From positions 1-22,597 of the forward strand of contig QXVZ01020791.1 of assembly GCA_008931825.1 (NCBI GenBank): a stretch of 22,597 nucleotides of DNA, in the 5' to 3' direction. Position 1 is the first letter of the stretch; each line of letters begins with the position of its first letter. Below, piece after piece: positions 8,908-18,019 of this stretch. Source of the DNA: Phallusia fumigata (lineage: Eukaryota > Chordata > Ascidiacea > Phlebobranchia > Ascidiidae). A program made the translations under genes and the position numbers. Under the pieces are notes generated by a model that searched no databases, had not been told where the DNA came from, and saw nothing but the letters and a program-made list of their open reading frames with translations.

Positions 8908-11590
8908 AGACGTCCTTTTCCCAGTAGCTTGCGCAACTTAATAAAGGCAGGTACGTTGTTTGCCGTAACAAAATTTACACACAAGCGATGTGAAATCAAC
9001 AAAGAAACATTTGCAAGCGGAAAAATAAATTTTACGTCATATTTGTTTCACAATACATGCAGTCGCGGATTAAACTGTTAAGTCACGAGCGAACCACACA
9101 TTTGGTCGATTTTACTTGAGGCTCTTGACTTTTTTTACCATGGGCTACATACGTTGCTAAATATAGCTTCTTGTCAATGGATATCCATTCTTGTCAATGA
9201 AAATATTTTCGTTCATTTTTCCCTATGCTAATTAATATTGGAGTTGACTACCGACAATTTGTGTGTCGACATTTTTGGCCGGTACGACACTTTAAAATTA
9301 AAAACATAGTTATTTAGTGGAGCTCAGTTAAGAAATCATAGCAACACAATAGCAATTAAACAATCACCAAAGCGGAAATTTTGCCGCTAGTTGTGATATG
9401 TCTCCTGGGAATACCAGATCGGCGCTTTAGAGGATCAAATATGGCCGTCACTTTGTGAAACTAGTTTTCATGAAATACTTTCATACGATATAAAGTTTAA
9501 AGCTATAAGTAAACCCTGGTGAGGTCAATTAACCGCGCGGTGTTTTCTATCAGGAAATGCGTCAACTATTTTTCTGCAGCATATAGTGAGTCGGCGATTG
9601 TTTACGGAATTCACAAACTTTCGATGTGGAACCTTGAATAAATTCCAGTCACGTTTTTCAGCAGTTTAATCTATTTATAGACGGAGTTTTCCCTGCAGGC
9701 TGCAAAGAAATTGCATTGTTTGGATTTCACCGAAGCAACAGGGTGAGGTCAAAGCGCGGCATGGCGGCTTAACTCTACTTCCTGCTTCCTCGTGTAATCA
9801 ATTAAACTAAGTAGCTAAAAGTGCAAACTGTGTGAATCATAGTCGGCCTTCCAAGCATCTCTGTGCATTAAGGCATTGGCAATGTCAAGCTCAACAATGA
9901 TGACTTCATTCACATAAGTTCTTATTCCATTGATTATAGTATAAATTTAATATTTGTGTCGGAAGTGGCGTGCAGCGAGTTTAAATTTTATGTTGACTAG
10001 TGGACCACATTACAAAGTTCGTTTTATGTGGTGTCAGGAGCAAGCCCATTTTTGGTAGTTTTGTTGATTTATTATCGTCACGCAACGTTACTTTCTCACG
10101 AAAATAGTAAACCTTTGTCCGTCGTCGGTGTGGTTCCAGGTTGCATGGATCAAATCACGAACACAAAGTTTGTGAATTTTAATCGATTTTATAGTGGACA
10201 AAATTTACAACTTGTAATGAATTGGTGCAGAAGTAAAAATCAAATTGTTTGCCGCTTGGTGGTGTTGTTTTTTAGAATTTAATTTTATCTCGCAGTAGAA
10301 TAGTGGGGTCTGGGAATGAACGTTGCGATTATTTTGCATGTACACAGAAAAACGTTTCGCATGGCAGTTAAATTTTTTGTTTTAGCAGCTTTTTTAGGGG
10401 GTCGGTCGGTTAATGTTGTTTTCGGGCGTCGGGTAAGTGTCCGCTAGCTATATAACACACGTTTTTGCTAGTTTTGTAACATTTGTTTGGCGTTTTTTTA
10501 GCGTCAAAAATTTTTCGTTTGGCTCATTTTTGTTGTGTTTGGCGCTTTTCTGTGGTTTTTATCCGGCAACCCAGGTGATGACTTGCAGATCCGGCGGGAG
10601 CGCGGTCACGTTTTCCCGAAACGCGCTTTTGTTTTATGCTAAAATAAGCATCTTGATATCCTTGAGCAAAGCATGCTAAACTGCGCTCTGGCTCCATCAA
10701 GCGGCAGAACTTGTATGCAAATGAGGTTACAGCTCGTGATTGGCGATGCGACGATGTTGTGTATCACGAATCACGCCGTTGTAAAATAGCAGTCATGTGA
10801 GGGAAGCTGGGTTTCATGTGAGTGTCTTGGTTTCTAAAGGAAGCAGCGGAGAGGTTTGGAACTAATGTCATAGTGGAAAAAAACGTGGAAACGATGCAAA
10901 CTTATTCCTAGCGAACTTTGAATAGTTCGCCACAGTTGACTACACAAAGCAGGGTTGTTAACCCGATTTCACTCAAATGGGAAATCTTCTACAGGGCAAT
11001 AAAGGTATTGTTAATGTAAACAGGACATGTGCATCAAGCTAAAGCTTGAATAAATAACGCAAACACACGGGGGGTGATGGCTTGCAAGTACAAGTGAATG
11101 TAATTAACAAAGAACGTGAATATAGAAGCGAATAAGTTCCAAAATAAGCAAAGACGAGATATGCATCAACAAATGTTGGAAACCACTGGGTAGAGTGATA
11201 CCTGGACAAATTACTCCTGCCACGCAAAACACGAAGCAAATTTATTGGCAAATTTTTAGCGAAAGTGTCAAGAACAATGAGACATTTTTCATTTGGTTTG
11301 GAAATTGAAATTGCTTTAAACCATTGGATTTCATAGGAATTTTGGATCAGAAGTTACAACCTTTTGAGCACAAGGCGGTTGTACTTTCCAGGTAAGTAGT
11401 GATGTCCTGTTATTGAGTGCTGCAAGCGGTCATTCAAGGAAATTTACTTGGAACATCATTTCCGGATTGTGATGCAACTATATTATGGATCATGAATCGC
11501 CGAATAAAGAAGTAAAGTGTGAAACAAACCGTTCCGAATGACCAAAATCGTAATCACTCCGCGTTGTTCAACCACCAATCATAAACAATA
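8908..11590. other. No supported gene
   Basis: Mostly AT-rich. Between 10380 and 10600 there are T-rich acceptor-like runs (tttttgttttag, ggcgtttttttag) and a gtaagt, but the intervening frames look non-coding. Several small open frames exist with no support. An octamer atgcaaat occurs near 10715; the same 8-mer recurs near 13313, 14725 and 15884, so it is not specific here. Confidence 0.4.
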
Positions 11591-11607
11591 TTAGATTTTT
11601 AACTTAC

Positions 11608-11788
11608 AACTTTCGACCTTCTTTCTGCCGTATTCCAGTTTCGTTAAATCGGTTTCCGAGAGATTTTCCAGCTTTTTTATGTGCTTTAAAAAACATAACT
11701 GCCAGAGAACTATGGTAAATACATTGTAATGCAAACATTTCGACAAATCGCTGTCATCATCCCCAGTGCATAATGACGAGAAGCTCAA
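11608..11788 (-). CDS. Weak exon candidate, minus strand
   Basis: The open frame ends at a gtaagt donor. The part next to the donor reads HIKKLENLSETDLTKLEYGR, followed by KKVES, which is charged and helix-forming, unlike the surrounding translations. An acceptor-like ttatgttttttaaag lies just before it, so the real exon might be only about 75 bases. The frame has no ATG at its start. There is no homology I recognise. Confidence 0.2.
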
Positions 11789-11826
11789 AACCGTGCGTTT
11801 TCACATGTGACAAGCAAAGGAAAACG

Positions 11827-11847
11827 TGACGTAATTAGTGACGTCAC
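11827..11847. promoter_or_regulatory. Pair of CRE/ATF-like sites
   Basis: tgacgtaa (11827-11834) and the palindrome gtgacgtcac (11838-11847) lie within 21 bases, about 40 bases before the foldback at 11887. These match the cAMP-response/ATF-bZIP core. No transcript start is evident nearby, so function is unproven. Another tgacgtca lies at 3259-3266. Confidence 0.35.
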
Positions 11848-11886
11848 AACGTTACGGAATAAGATTAAACAAGGAGCGTGCAATGA

Positions 11887-11974
11887 GAAGTTAAAAAGCG
11901 GATATTAGAAGTCAGGTGTTAAAAAATCGCGTTCATTTTTTACACCTGACTTCTAATATCCGCTTTTTAACTTC
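11887..11974. repeat. 88-base foldback with 33-base perfect arms
   Basis: The left arm 11887-11919 (gaagttaaaaagcggatatt, then agaagtcaggtgt) is the exact reverse complement of 11942-11974. The inner bases (ttaaaaaat / atttttta) pair further with a one-base bulge, leaving a loop of about 7 bases. No coding potential. Options are a tiny foldback/MITE, a hairpin RNA precursor, or a cloning or assembly inversion artefact. Confidence 0.93.
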
Positions 11975-12114
11975 TTCACTTCTAGATTTTGTTCTTGAAT
12001 GCAAGGAGATTCCAAGCAAAAACAGTCTTTTGGGAATTTGCATAAAAATAAAATAAAATCAAACTTACAACCTCTCCACTGATTTTAATTGAGATAAGAG
12101 TGCACACCTTGGCT

Positions 12115-12507
12115 TTAATTAACTCCCTGTCTGTTTGCTGATATCAGGCTTTTCGGGAAGCAAGCATTGTGGTGTAGCAAAGTTCCCTTTTTATTCCTTG
12201 ACTTCCTGTATTTAGAAAAAGAACGCCCTGATCCTGGCAACTTTATGTCCGTCTTTTTGGCCGAGTGACCATATTTGAAAGTGGAAAATGGGGACGCAGC
12301 AAAATTACTTGGCCATAAGCGGTTTTTCGAATGTCCTTTCCCACGGCTTATGGCCGTCTTGACATGGCCATAGCGCAGAATGCCCGCTGATTCAGGTTTT
12401 TTGTTGCAAGTGCGAAAAGTCAAATAACGAGAAAATAAAAGTTTTCTGCCAATATTTTTCGTCGTATGGCATCGGAAAGCATTGACAATAATTCCGGTTG
12501 TGAACAT
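12115..12507 (-). CDS. Unidentified 130-codon open frame
   Basis: An ATG at 12507 opens 130 codons to TAA; the frame itself is open from 12531. The product would be very basic. Its first 35 residues (MFTTGIIVNAFRC..., rich in Arg/Lys and hydroxylated residues, no acids) resemble a mitochondrial presequence. Two YGH..KT-like segments recur inside. There is no TATA box, splice site or recognised domain. A 10-base inverted repeat lies within it. It is the longest frame in the middle of the window, but chance is not excluded. Confidence 0.22.
   Translation of the reverse strand: MFTTGIIVNAFRCHTTKNIGRKLLFSRYLTFRTCNKKPESAGILRYGHVKTAISRGKGHSKNRLWPSNFAASPFSTFKYGHSAKKTDIKLPGSGRSFSKYRKSRNKKGTLLHHNACFPKSLISANRQGVN
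12311..12355. repeat. Short hairpin
   Basis: ggccataagc (12311-12320) and gcttatggcc (12346-12355) form a 10-base perfect stem with a 25-base loop. A third catggccata occurs a few bases further on. Confidence 0.6.
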
Positions 12508-12745
12508 ATTTTTGCACAGGGTCAGTAACACAATAACGGACTACGGCAAATGGCCATGTTTATGACTTTTAGATTATCGGCCGTTCGGCTGTAAACAATG
12601 GGTTGAAATCAATTAACTGGTATTGGATCAGAATTAATAAAATTCTGTCAGTTTAAACTTTAAAGAAGCCCATTTTAGTTGCTGCTGAACTCATTCGGCG
12701 TAGCATTGTAACTTCATGGAAAGTCTTAAGTAGTGCTGAGAAACC

Positions 12746-12955
12746 ATGAAAACATTTCCGAACGTTTTATATTCTAAAAAATTCTTAATTGAAAAAGCGT
12801 GCAATAAAACAGTGCGAAATAATTTGAAGAATGGCCGAAGGGAAATGGGGGAAAAGCTAAAGGCAGATCGACAGGAGCGAGCCACAACAAAGTCGCCGAC
12901 AGCGAAACGCAAAAAAATCAAAGAGTTTATCAAAAACTATGAAAGGAACAACTGA
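12746..12955 (+). CDS. Unidentified 69-codon open frame, Lys/Arg-rich
   Basis: ATG to TGA, with an in-frame TGA just upstream, so the ATG would be the true start unless spliced. The second half (GRREMGEKLKADRQERATT, then KSPTAKRKKIKEF) has a charged, coding-like composition and NLS-like runs. No family is recognised. No Kozak or splice evidence supports it, and the opposite strand is also open here. Confidence 0.2.
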   Translation: MKTFPNVLYSKKFLIEKACNKTVRNNLKNGRREMGEKLKADRQERATTKSPTAKRKKIKEFIKNYERNN

Positions 12956-14870
12956 AGACCATCTCATAATCGAAGAAACAATAAAGATTTTCGTTTCTAA
13001 CAGAGTGCACTAAATAGAGCGGGTGTATGAAATGACAGATAGTGTAGGCAGGCACTAATTGTGGTGAAACAACAGTAAAAAATGTTGCAATTATCAAGCT
13101 AGGCAATCAAAGTTGTGTGTAATCAAAAATGAGTGAGTGAAATTGATGGAAACTAGTAACTAGATCGACACAGTGGCAGCTGGTAAGTTAACCCGTGAAA
13201 AATATATGGCTCTCATACAAACAACAACGCTTTCACTTGTTGAAATAAAGATCAAAGTTACAAAGGGGTTTACTGATGTGATTTCAATGATATTAAGCGC
13301 AGGTTGCTACACATGCAAATGTGTGGTGATGTATAGCAATACTTCTGGTGACATATTAACGTTGCTTAAAACGGTTGGAATACAAATTTGGCTTTGAAAT
13401 GACAAATACTCGGGATTTTCGTATCGTTCGTGATCGGTGGAGCATGGCGCGGTGACCTTTCACACACTGATAACATGGGAACATGTTCATTCAAGCGTAT
13501 CACGAACTCTGCTAAGCACGCTTCTTGGCTTGCGAGTACAAACGATCAGCCACATACAAAGGTCGCTATATCTGTTTGTACATAAAAGTTCCAAGTTGAA
13601 TGCATGATCGCGACCGGCATTTTTGAGCATTTTGAAGCATCCAATTGCAGGGTTAACTTTCGATCTACATCGCATTTGTTCTTACGAGTCATGTTGGGTG
13701 TAGAAGTATGCCAATAAGTTTATGGTGTTGGTGTGAATTAGCGCTATATTCACATTCTAGTTAAGGTTGATACAGTAGAAATAACAAGAAAAAATATTTA
13801 CTGTAAAAATGCCGCAAAATGAAACGAAATAACACGAAAAATGTTATGAAGCCAATTAGTTATATATCGTTCTTTGTTCCGTCACCAAAACTGCTTTTAA
13901 ATTTAACAAAAAAAATGTTTCTCGATTTCGAACACCGTTTTGTTTGAAAAAATATAATAGGTTGGGTTTGGTTTATAGTTTGTATTAACACGCAATTTTC
14001 CGTCAATTTTGTTCGAAAATAGTGAACACAAACCTTAGAATAAAACTGCGTTTAAATATAAGGTTTAAAATCCCAAACATTTCCCGCGTTCGCAGGTGCT
14101 TACGTCCAGTTCACAGTTTACTTCGTAGTAATTCACCGTAAAAAGTTTGACAAAGTGACAAAGCGATTGGTTCGCCCACGCACATTCAGACCACACCCTT
14201 CTACACACACCCGCACCTTCTACCACCTACAGACCAAGAAGCGTAAAGTCGGCGCGCTATTCTGACGTGACAATGGTTATAGCGTGCAAATAACAATGCG
14301 GCGACAATGGAAAAGGTGAAGGGGCTCTGAATAGGCAAAAAATGAAGGTTATTGCACATGACGTTGGAAATTAGTATGGAAAATATAAACCACATTTGCA
14401 GGAATGCACAACATAAAGTTCAATGTTTTAACAAGTTATTTATAATTCAGAACTTTGTTCTTTTTATAAGCTGAACAAAGTACACCTAACATAACATTGG
14501 TATATCACTTATTTCTGATAGTCTGGCTTTTATTAAATTAGCAAAATTGTTTATCTTGATACAAAAACGAAAGTAGCTTACAGTTTGAATTTGTTTGAAA
14601 CGAATTTAAATCACATTACGTTGCATTCCTTATTTTTTGCAAACTCATAAGTTATCAACAAACAACAACAAAGCCTAAAAATCTTGTGCGTTTGGTTTAA
14701 AAAAAACTCCAGGTCCTATTTGTAAAATGCAAATGTAAAATTTCTGCAAAGCTCAAGTGTCAAAAGCCGAAAATCTGTTTCAGTTTTGTCAAAAAGTGAA
14801 AACTTGCGCACTAAAAAAATTAGACAAAATCATTTGGAATAGGCATTTAAGATTTATGGCTGATCATTGT
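12956..14870. other. No supported gene
   Basis: AT-rich spacer downstream of the receptor gene's 3' end. Small frames at 13173-13397 and 14757-14945 (plus) and at 13675-13487 (minus) start with non-ATG codons or look like chance. No RNA gene or repeat array seen. Confidence 0.45.
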
Positions 14871-14876
14871 GTAAAT

Positions 14877-14882
14877 TTTAAT
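14877..14882 (-). terminator. Candidate polyadenylation signal ATTAAA for the receptor gene
   Basis: ATTAAA, the common variant signal, lies about 140 bases past the TAG at 15023 on the minus strand. I saw no AATAAA in the same stretch. The region is AT-rich, so a chance match is quite possible. Confidence 0.25.
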
Positions 14883-15022
14883 ACAAGGCTCATCAAGGTG
14901 TATAGAAATCATTGGCTGAAAAATGTAATGATTCAAAATGCATAAAATGTGCAATGCTGAAAAAACACCAAAACAGAAAAGGCACCAAAAAACAGTAAGT
15001 AAAAAAAAAAATACAGCTATTG

Positions 15023-16106
15023 CTATCTATGTGTGGGAGTATTTAAACTAGCAAAGGATGGCTGACTGCTTTGTATTCGCTGTGTGTCTAGCGAAGAACT
15101 CACCGGTTTGTCAAGGTCGATAAAAATCAAATCGTTTGCATCCTTCTGCTTCCACGAAAGCGGCCCCTCTGACAATGGAGCAGACAGAGTGTCTGTGGAG
15201 TGGAAAGCATCACGGAAACCAGCGGCACGGTTGGGATAAACTTTGTTGCTGTGTCCATGAGAGAAATAATCGCGGTTCAGAGCTTCCGAGCTCTTGCTCT
15301 GCATCTTTGATGGACTCTCATATCCATGATTTGAAATCCCCTCCCCACCAGCATCCATAGATCTTCGCAGGAGAAAGTCCCCTCCTGCAGATGTCTGGGA
15401 TACAGGCCTGAGCTGCTTAGATACCGCCGTAGCAACTGATTTGCATCTTTGAGAAACCACTTTTATTTTTCTGGATGCGGTTTTATCCACTATTGTGTCG
15501 TCACTGTCAGAGTCATCCAAAGCAAGTGATGTTGACTTTACAAACAAAACCGGATCTTCATCCGGAGGAGGAGAGGGAGTGTGCGGATGCGTGATAGAGG
15601 AGGAATCATCCAGATCATCATCACCTTCTTCATTCGAGTGAAAACCGGACCTTACACTAACCAGTGAATCAAGATGATGTTGAGGCGACGGCACATCATT
15701 TAACACAGATTTACGATTTGAGTTATGCGACGTTGCTGAGACAACTGTTGCAGCGGATGATGACTTTAGCGGAGAGGAATGACGATGTGGCCAGATTAAT
15801 GTTCTGCTGTTGGCTGACTCATTTAGTTCTGATTCGGTGTCATCATCTAATTCCATATCTGAAGTAACATAGGCAGTCTCCTCATGCAAATCATTGAGTC
15901 CATCTCTTGAACTTGTGACATCAACCCGTTTGTCGACAACTGAAGATGGTCTCTGATCCTCATCTTGCGGATCGACTGGTAGTACATCTTTAGCACTTTG
16001 TTCCGAACTCTTTTTTGAAGAATTGGTTTGGTCCAACTCTGACACCTGATCTGAAGTGGTAACTGCGCTGCTGCATGCTGTGCCTTCATCAGAATTTGTT
16101 TTCTTC
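15023..16106 (-). CDS. Probable last exon E4: acidic, Ser-rich C-terminal tail of the receptor
   Basis: This is the longest open frame in the window. It starts after a tttctcgtag acceptor with one base that completes the Arg codon from E3, then runs 360 residues to TAG at 15025-15023. It is low-complexity and hydrophilic. Acidic clusters occur near exon residues 83-96 (DMELDDDTESELNE), 159-170 (EEGDDDLDDSSS) and 196-207 (LDDSDSDDTIVD), and many Ser/Thr lie next to Asp/Glu. No folded domain is evident. A consensus gtgagt donor sits in frame at 15103 after DLIFIDLDKP. The exon may therefore end at 15104 (1003 bases, phase 0) in some or all transcripts, with a further exon I could not find. With the TAG ending, the tail after TM7 is roughly 470 residues. 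It is probably a regulatory or scaffold tail, by inference. Confidence 0.8.
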
Positions 16107-16940
16107 CTACGAGAAAAATGAAAACCATATTTGGTAAATGCCCGCCAGTCAAAACAGCTTTTCGCAATTAAAAAAAAACTTGTTCTACATATAATTTGTT
16201 ATTACTGTAGTGTTGCATCTAAATCTCAGTCCATCATTAAATACAGTTCTAGCTAAACAACTACAATTTAAATTTGAGATGATGGCAGAGTATTAGACGA
16301 ATTTGTAATCTTTTTTAAGACACAAACTACAAAACAAAACTGTAAAATAAAACTAGAGAGGTGGCGTTCTCCATATTTTCATTCCACATACACTACCACC
16401 TCAAAATGATGTTCTCCACATATACCATTTTCTTTATTACATTGGATATATTTTTAATACCCACATTACATTGGGTCCCTTACTCCCTTGGCATTTTATA
16501 ACATGATTGTTTCTGCTAGCATAAACATATGGGTCCCCACACACATGCAATTTCTGAATAGTAGTGATGTTTTTAGAACGTGATCGGTTTAAAAATCAGT
16601 TTTACAAATTTAAAAGTAAAGATTTCCATTTATAATTTAACTAAATCATTTTCTACATCATGTCAATTTCAATCTCAATGTCCAAAGCATGAACTAAACC
16701 CCACAGTTACACTAATCAATAGTTTGACCTGCAGTGACCTTTGGTNAAAAAAAAAAAAAACAGAGTAAAAACAATATGTGTCCCCTTCGTGGAAGGGGAC
16801 CCATAATAACCACAAGGTTTGACGAACTAACAAAGTGCTTTTTTAAAAGGCTGACCCGGGGGGGGGCAAATCCCCTATCAGTTCAGGCCGAGCACCTCAG
16901 ACAAGCAAGCAAAGTGCTCTTCTATTAGGCTATGCCGTAC
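16107..16940 (-). other. Intron between E3 and E4
   Basis: This 834-base intron has gtacgg at its 5' end and ctcgtag at its 3' end. It contains a short member of the interspersed repeat (16470-16807). Next to the donor lie a G-rich run and a hairpin, in which GAGCACTT pairs with AGGTGCTC at 16890-16920. No exon is seen inside it. Confidence 0.6.
16470..16807 (+). mobile_element. Short copy (C) of the interspersed repeat, inside a receptor intron
   Basis: It begins attgggtccc and ends gggacccataat, so the termini are inverted. Near the start it shares the acatgattgtttctgc and gggtccccacacac segments with copies at 725 and 4134. Near the end, gtccccttcgtggaaggggac folds into a 9-base stem with a 3-base loop. 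It lacks the ~128-base tandem units of the longer copies and contains an A-run with one N. Flanking bases 16366-16410 (ggtggcgttc...) also match 4078-4120, so the true element may start earlier. Confidence 0.6.
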
Positions 16941-17165
16941 CTCTTTCGCTGTTCAACTTTGGTGCCACCTAGTGTTTTCTGTGAGGCAACAAGATGTAAG
17001 CCATCGGTGGCAGCATAGAGCACAGGGACGCGGAACAGTACACCTTCTGCACCTTGTGGAGTGTTTCCATTAACTGGAACCTTTTCGCTGGTAATATTTG
17101 ATGAAACACTAGATGGCGCCTTTTTGTGAGCGTTGTTGTCACTGCGTTTGTTGTGCTTGGGGGTT
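16941..17165 (-). CDS. Internal exon E3: cytoplasmic tail of the receptor
   Basis: The exon is 225 bases between an acceptor (tttttgaatttgcag) and a gtacgg donor. It begins with one base completing an Arg codon from E2 and ends with AG, completed to AGG (Arg) by E4. The 74 full codons start TPKHNKRSDNNAHKKAPSS, which is polar and basic. They pass through a short hydrophobic patch, GVLFRVPVLYAATDGLHLVA, and end in EQRK. The join to E4 creates a basic run, RKRKKT. The hydrophobic patch could be a peripheral or docking segment, but I do not recognise it. A competing open frame (EPPSTTNAV...) runs into a stop within the exon and breaks the phase, so I reject it. Confidence 0.65.
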
Positions 17166-17916
17166 CTGCAAATTCAAAAATATTGCAGAGTGAGAATTTG
17201 TAATGTTTTTGATTTGCATTACGACGTGACAAGTTTGTTAAGGTTGTTTTAAGTAACAGTGTCTTCTTTAATTCTACTTTTCAAAAACATGAACATTTTA
17301 TGGAGTGTGGAAGTGAGAAAAACATCAAATTTGTTTGAAGTTGGTGTATGCAATGCAAACTAAAAGTTGGGCAATGGTTTCATACATTTAAAAAACACCA
17401 CTTAGCAAAATATACCTAGAGGGGTTGAGCATTCAGAAATTTTTTGAAGAGTTTTTACCATGATTTTTTTACCACGATGCAACTTATTGCTATGTCCAGT
17501 AAGCCCACTGTTGTTTTAATATATTTGATCAGTGTAAGTCAGTTGTTTGCCATTATGAGGCAAATATTACACTTGTTCAACTATTTGCTATGCACACATG
17601 CAGTCACGTCTTAGAAAGTCCAGTTCAAAGAAGTTGTTCAGACAATTTTTAACCAAACATCAAAAAGGATAAACACCATGTATGGCTTTTACAACTAAAA
17701 AAGCAAAACATGTTTTTAACTAATACTTGGAATAAAAAAAAAATTTTTAGGTCTAGAATCCACTTTCTCTCTAGCATTGTTGTGGGATCATCTGTGTATA
17801 AACCACTTTGTTGTGCAATCACATTGTGTGTTTTTTTTCAGCCAACACCGTTATTTACGTCTCATATAGCATCTCATACACATACTCAATTATGATCATA
17901 TATTTCTATTGTCTAC
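17166..17916 (-). other. Intron between E2 and E3
   Basis: This 751-base AT-rich intron has a gtagac donor and a tttgaatttgcag acceptor. I see no further exon, repeat or RNA gene in it. Confidence 0.55.
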
Positions 17917-18019
17917 CTGCTATTGTCGTTGCTTCTGTTAGCAAGTCGACGCTGTTGTTTGTGATGTCGTCGCTGCTTTTGTCTGATTTGTCGAAGGTTT
18001 GTGGCCCCATTGCCCCGAC
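17917..18019 (-). CDS. Internal exon E2: basic juxtamembrane segment of the receptor tail
   Basis: The exon is 103 bases between an acceptor (tttgtgcttcag) and a gtagac donor. It enters with two bases (GT) that complete the A left by E1, and leaves AG for E3, so only one of the three frames fits both neighbours. That frame has no stop and encodes 33 full codons, including RQIRQKQRRHHKQQRRLAN. This strongly basic stretch directly follows helix 8 and is what one expects on the cytoplasmic side. Another frame is also open but does not fit the phases of either neighbouring exon. The donor is weaker than consensus. Confidence 0.6.

Noticed and set aside
10380..10680. T-rich segment with two acceptor-like sites and a gtaagt suggesting small exons
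   Set aside because: The in-between sequence is strongly T-biased and translates to hydrophobic, low-information peptides. Matches to splice sites are expected by chance in such composition.
10715..10722. Octamer atgcaaat as a POU-factor site
   Set aside because: The same 8-mer occurs at least four times across the window, including inside coding exon E4, so it carries little weight alone.
16045..16167. Overlapping minus ORF 15847-16167 in another frame
   Set aside because: It is a shadow of exon E4. It crosses the tttctcgtag acceptor and has no phase support.
16969..17232. Minus-strand ORF read in the EPPSTTNAV... frame
   Set aside because: This is the wrong frame of exon E3. It hits a stop inside the exon and does not match the phases of E2 or E4.
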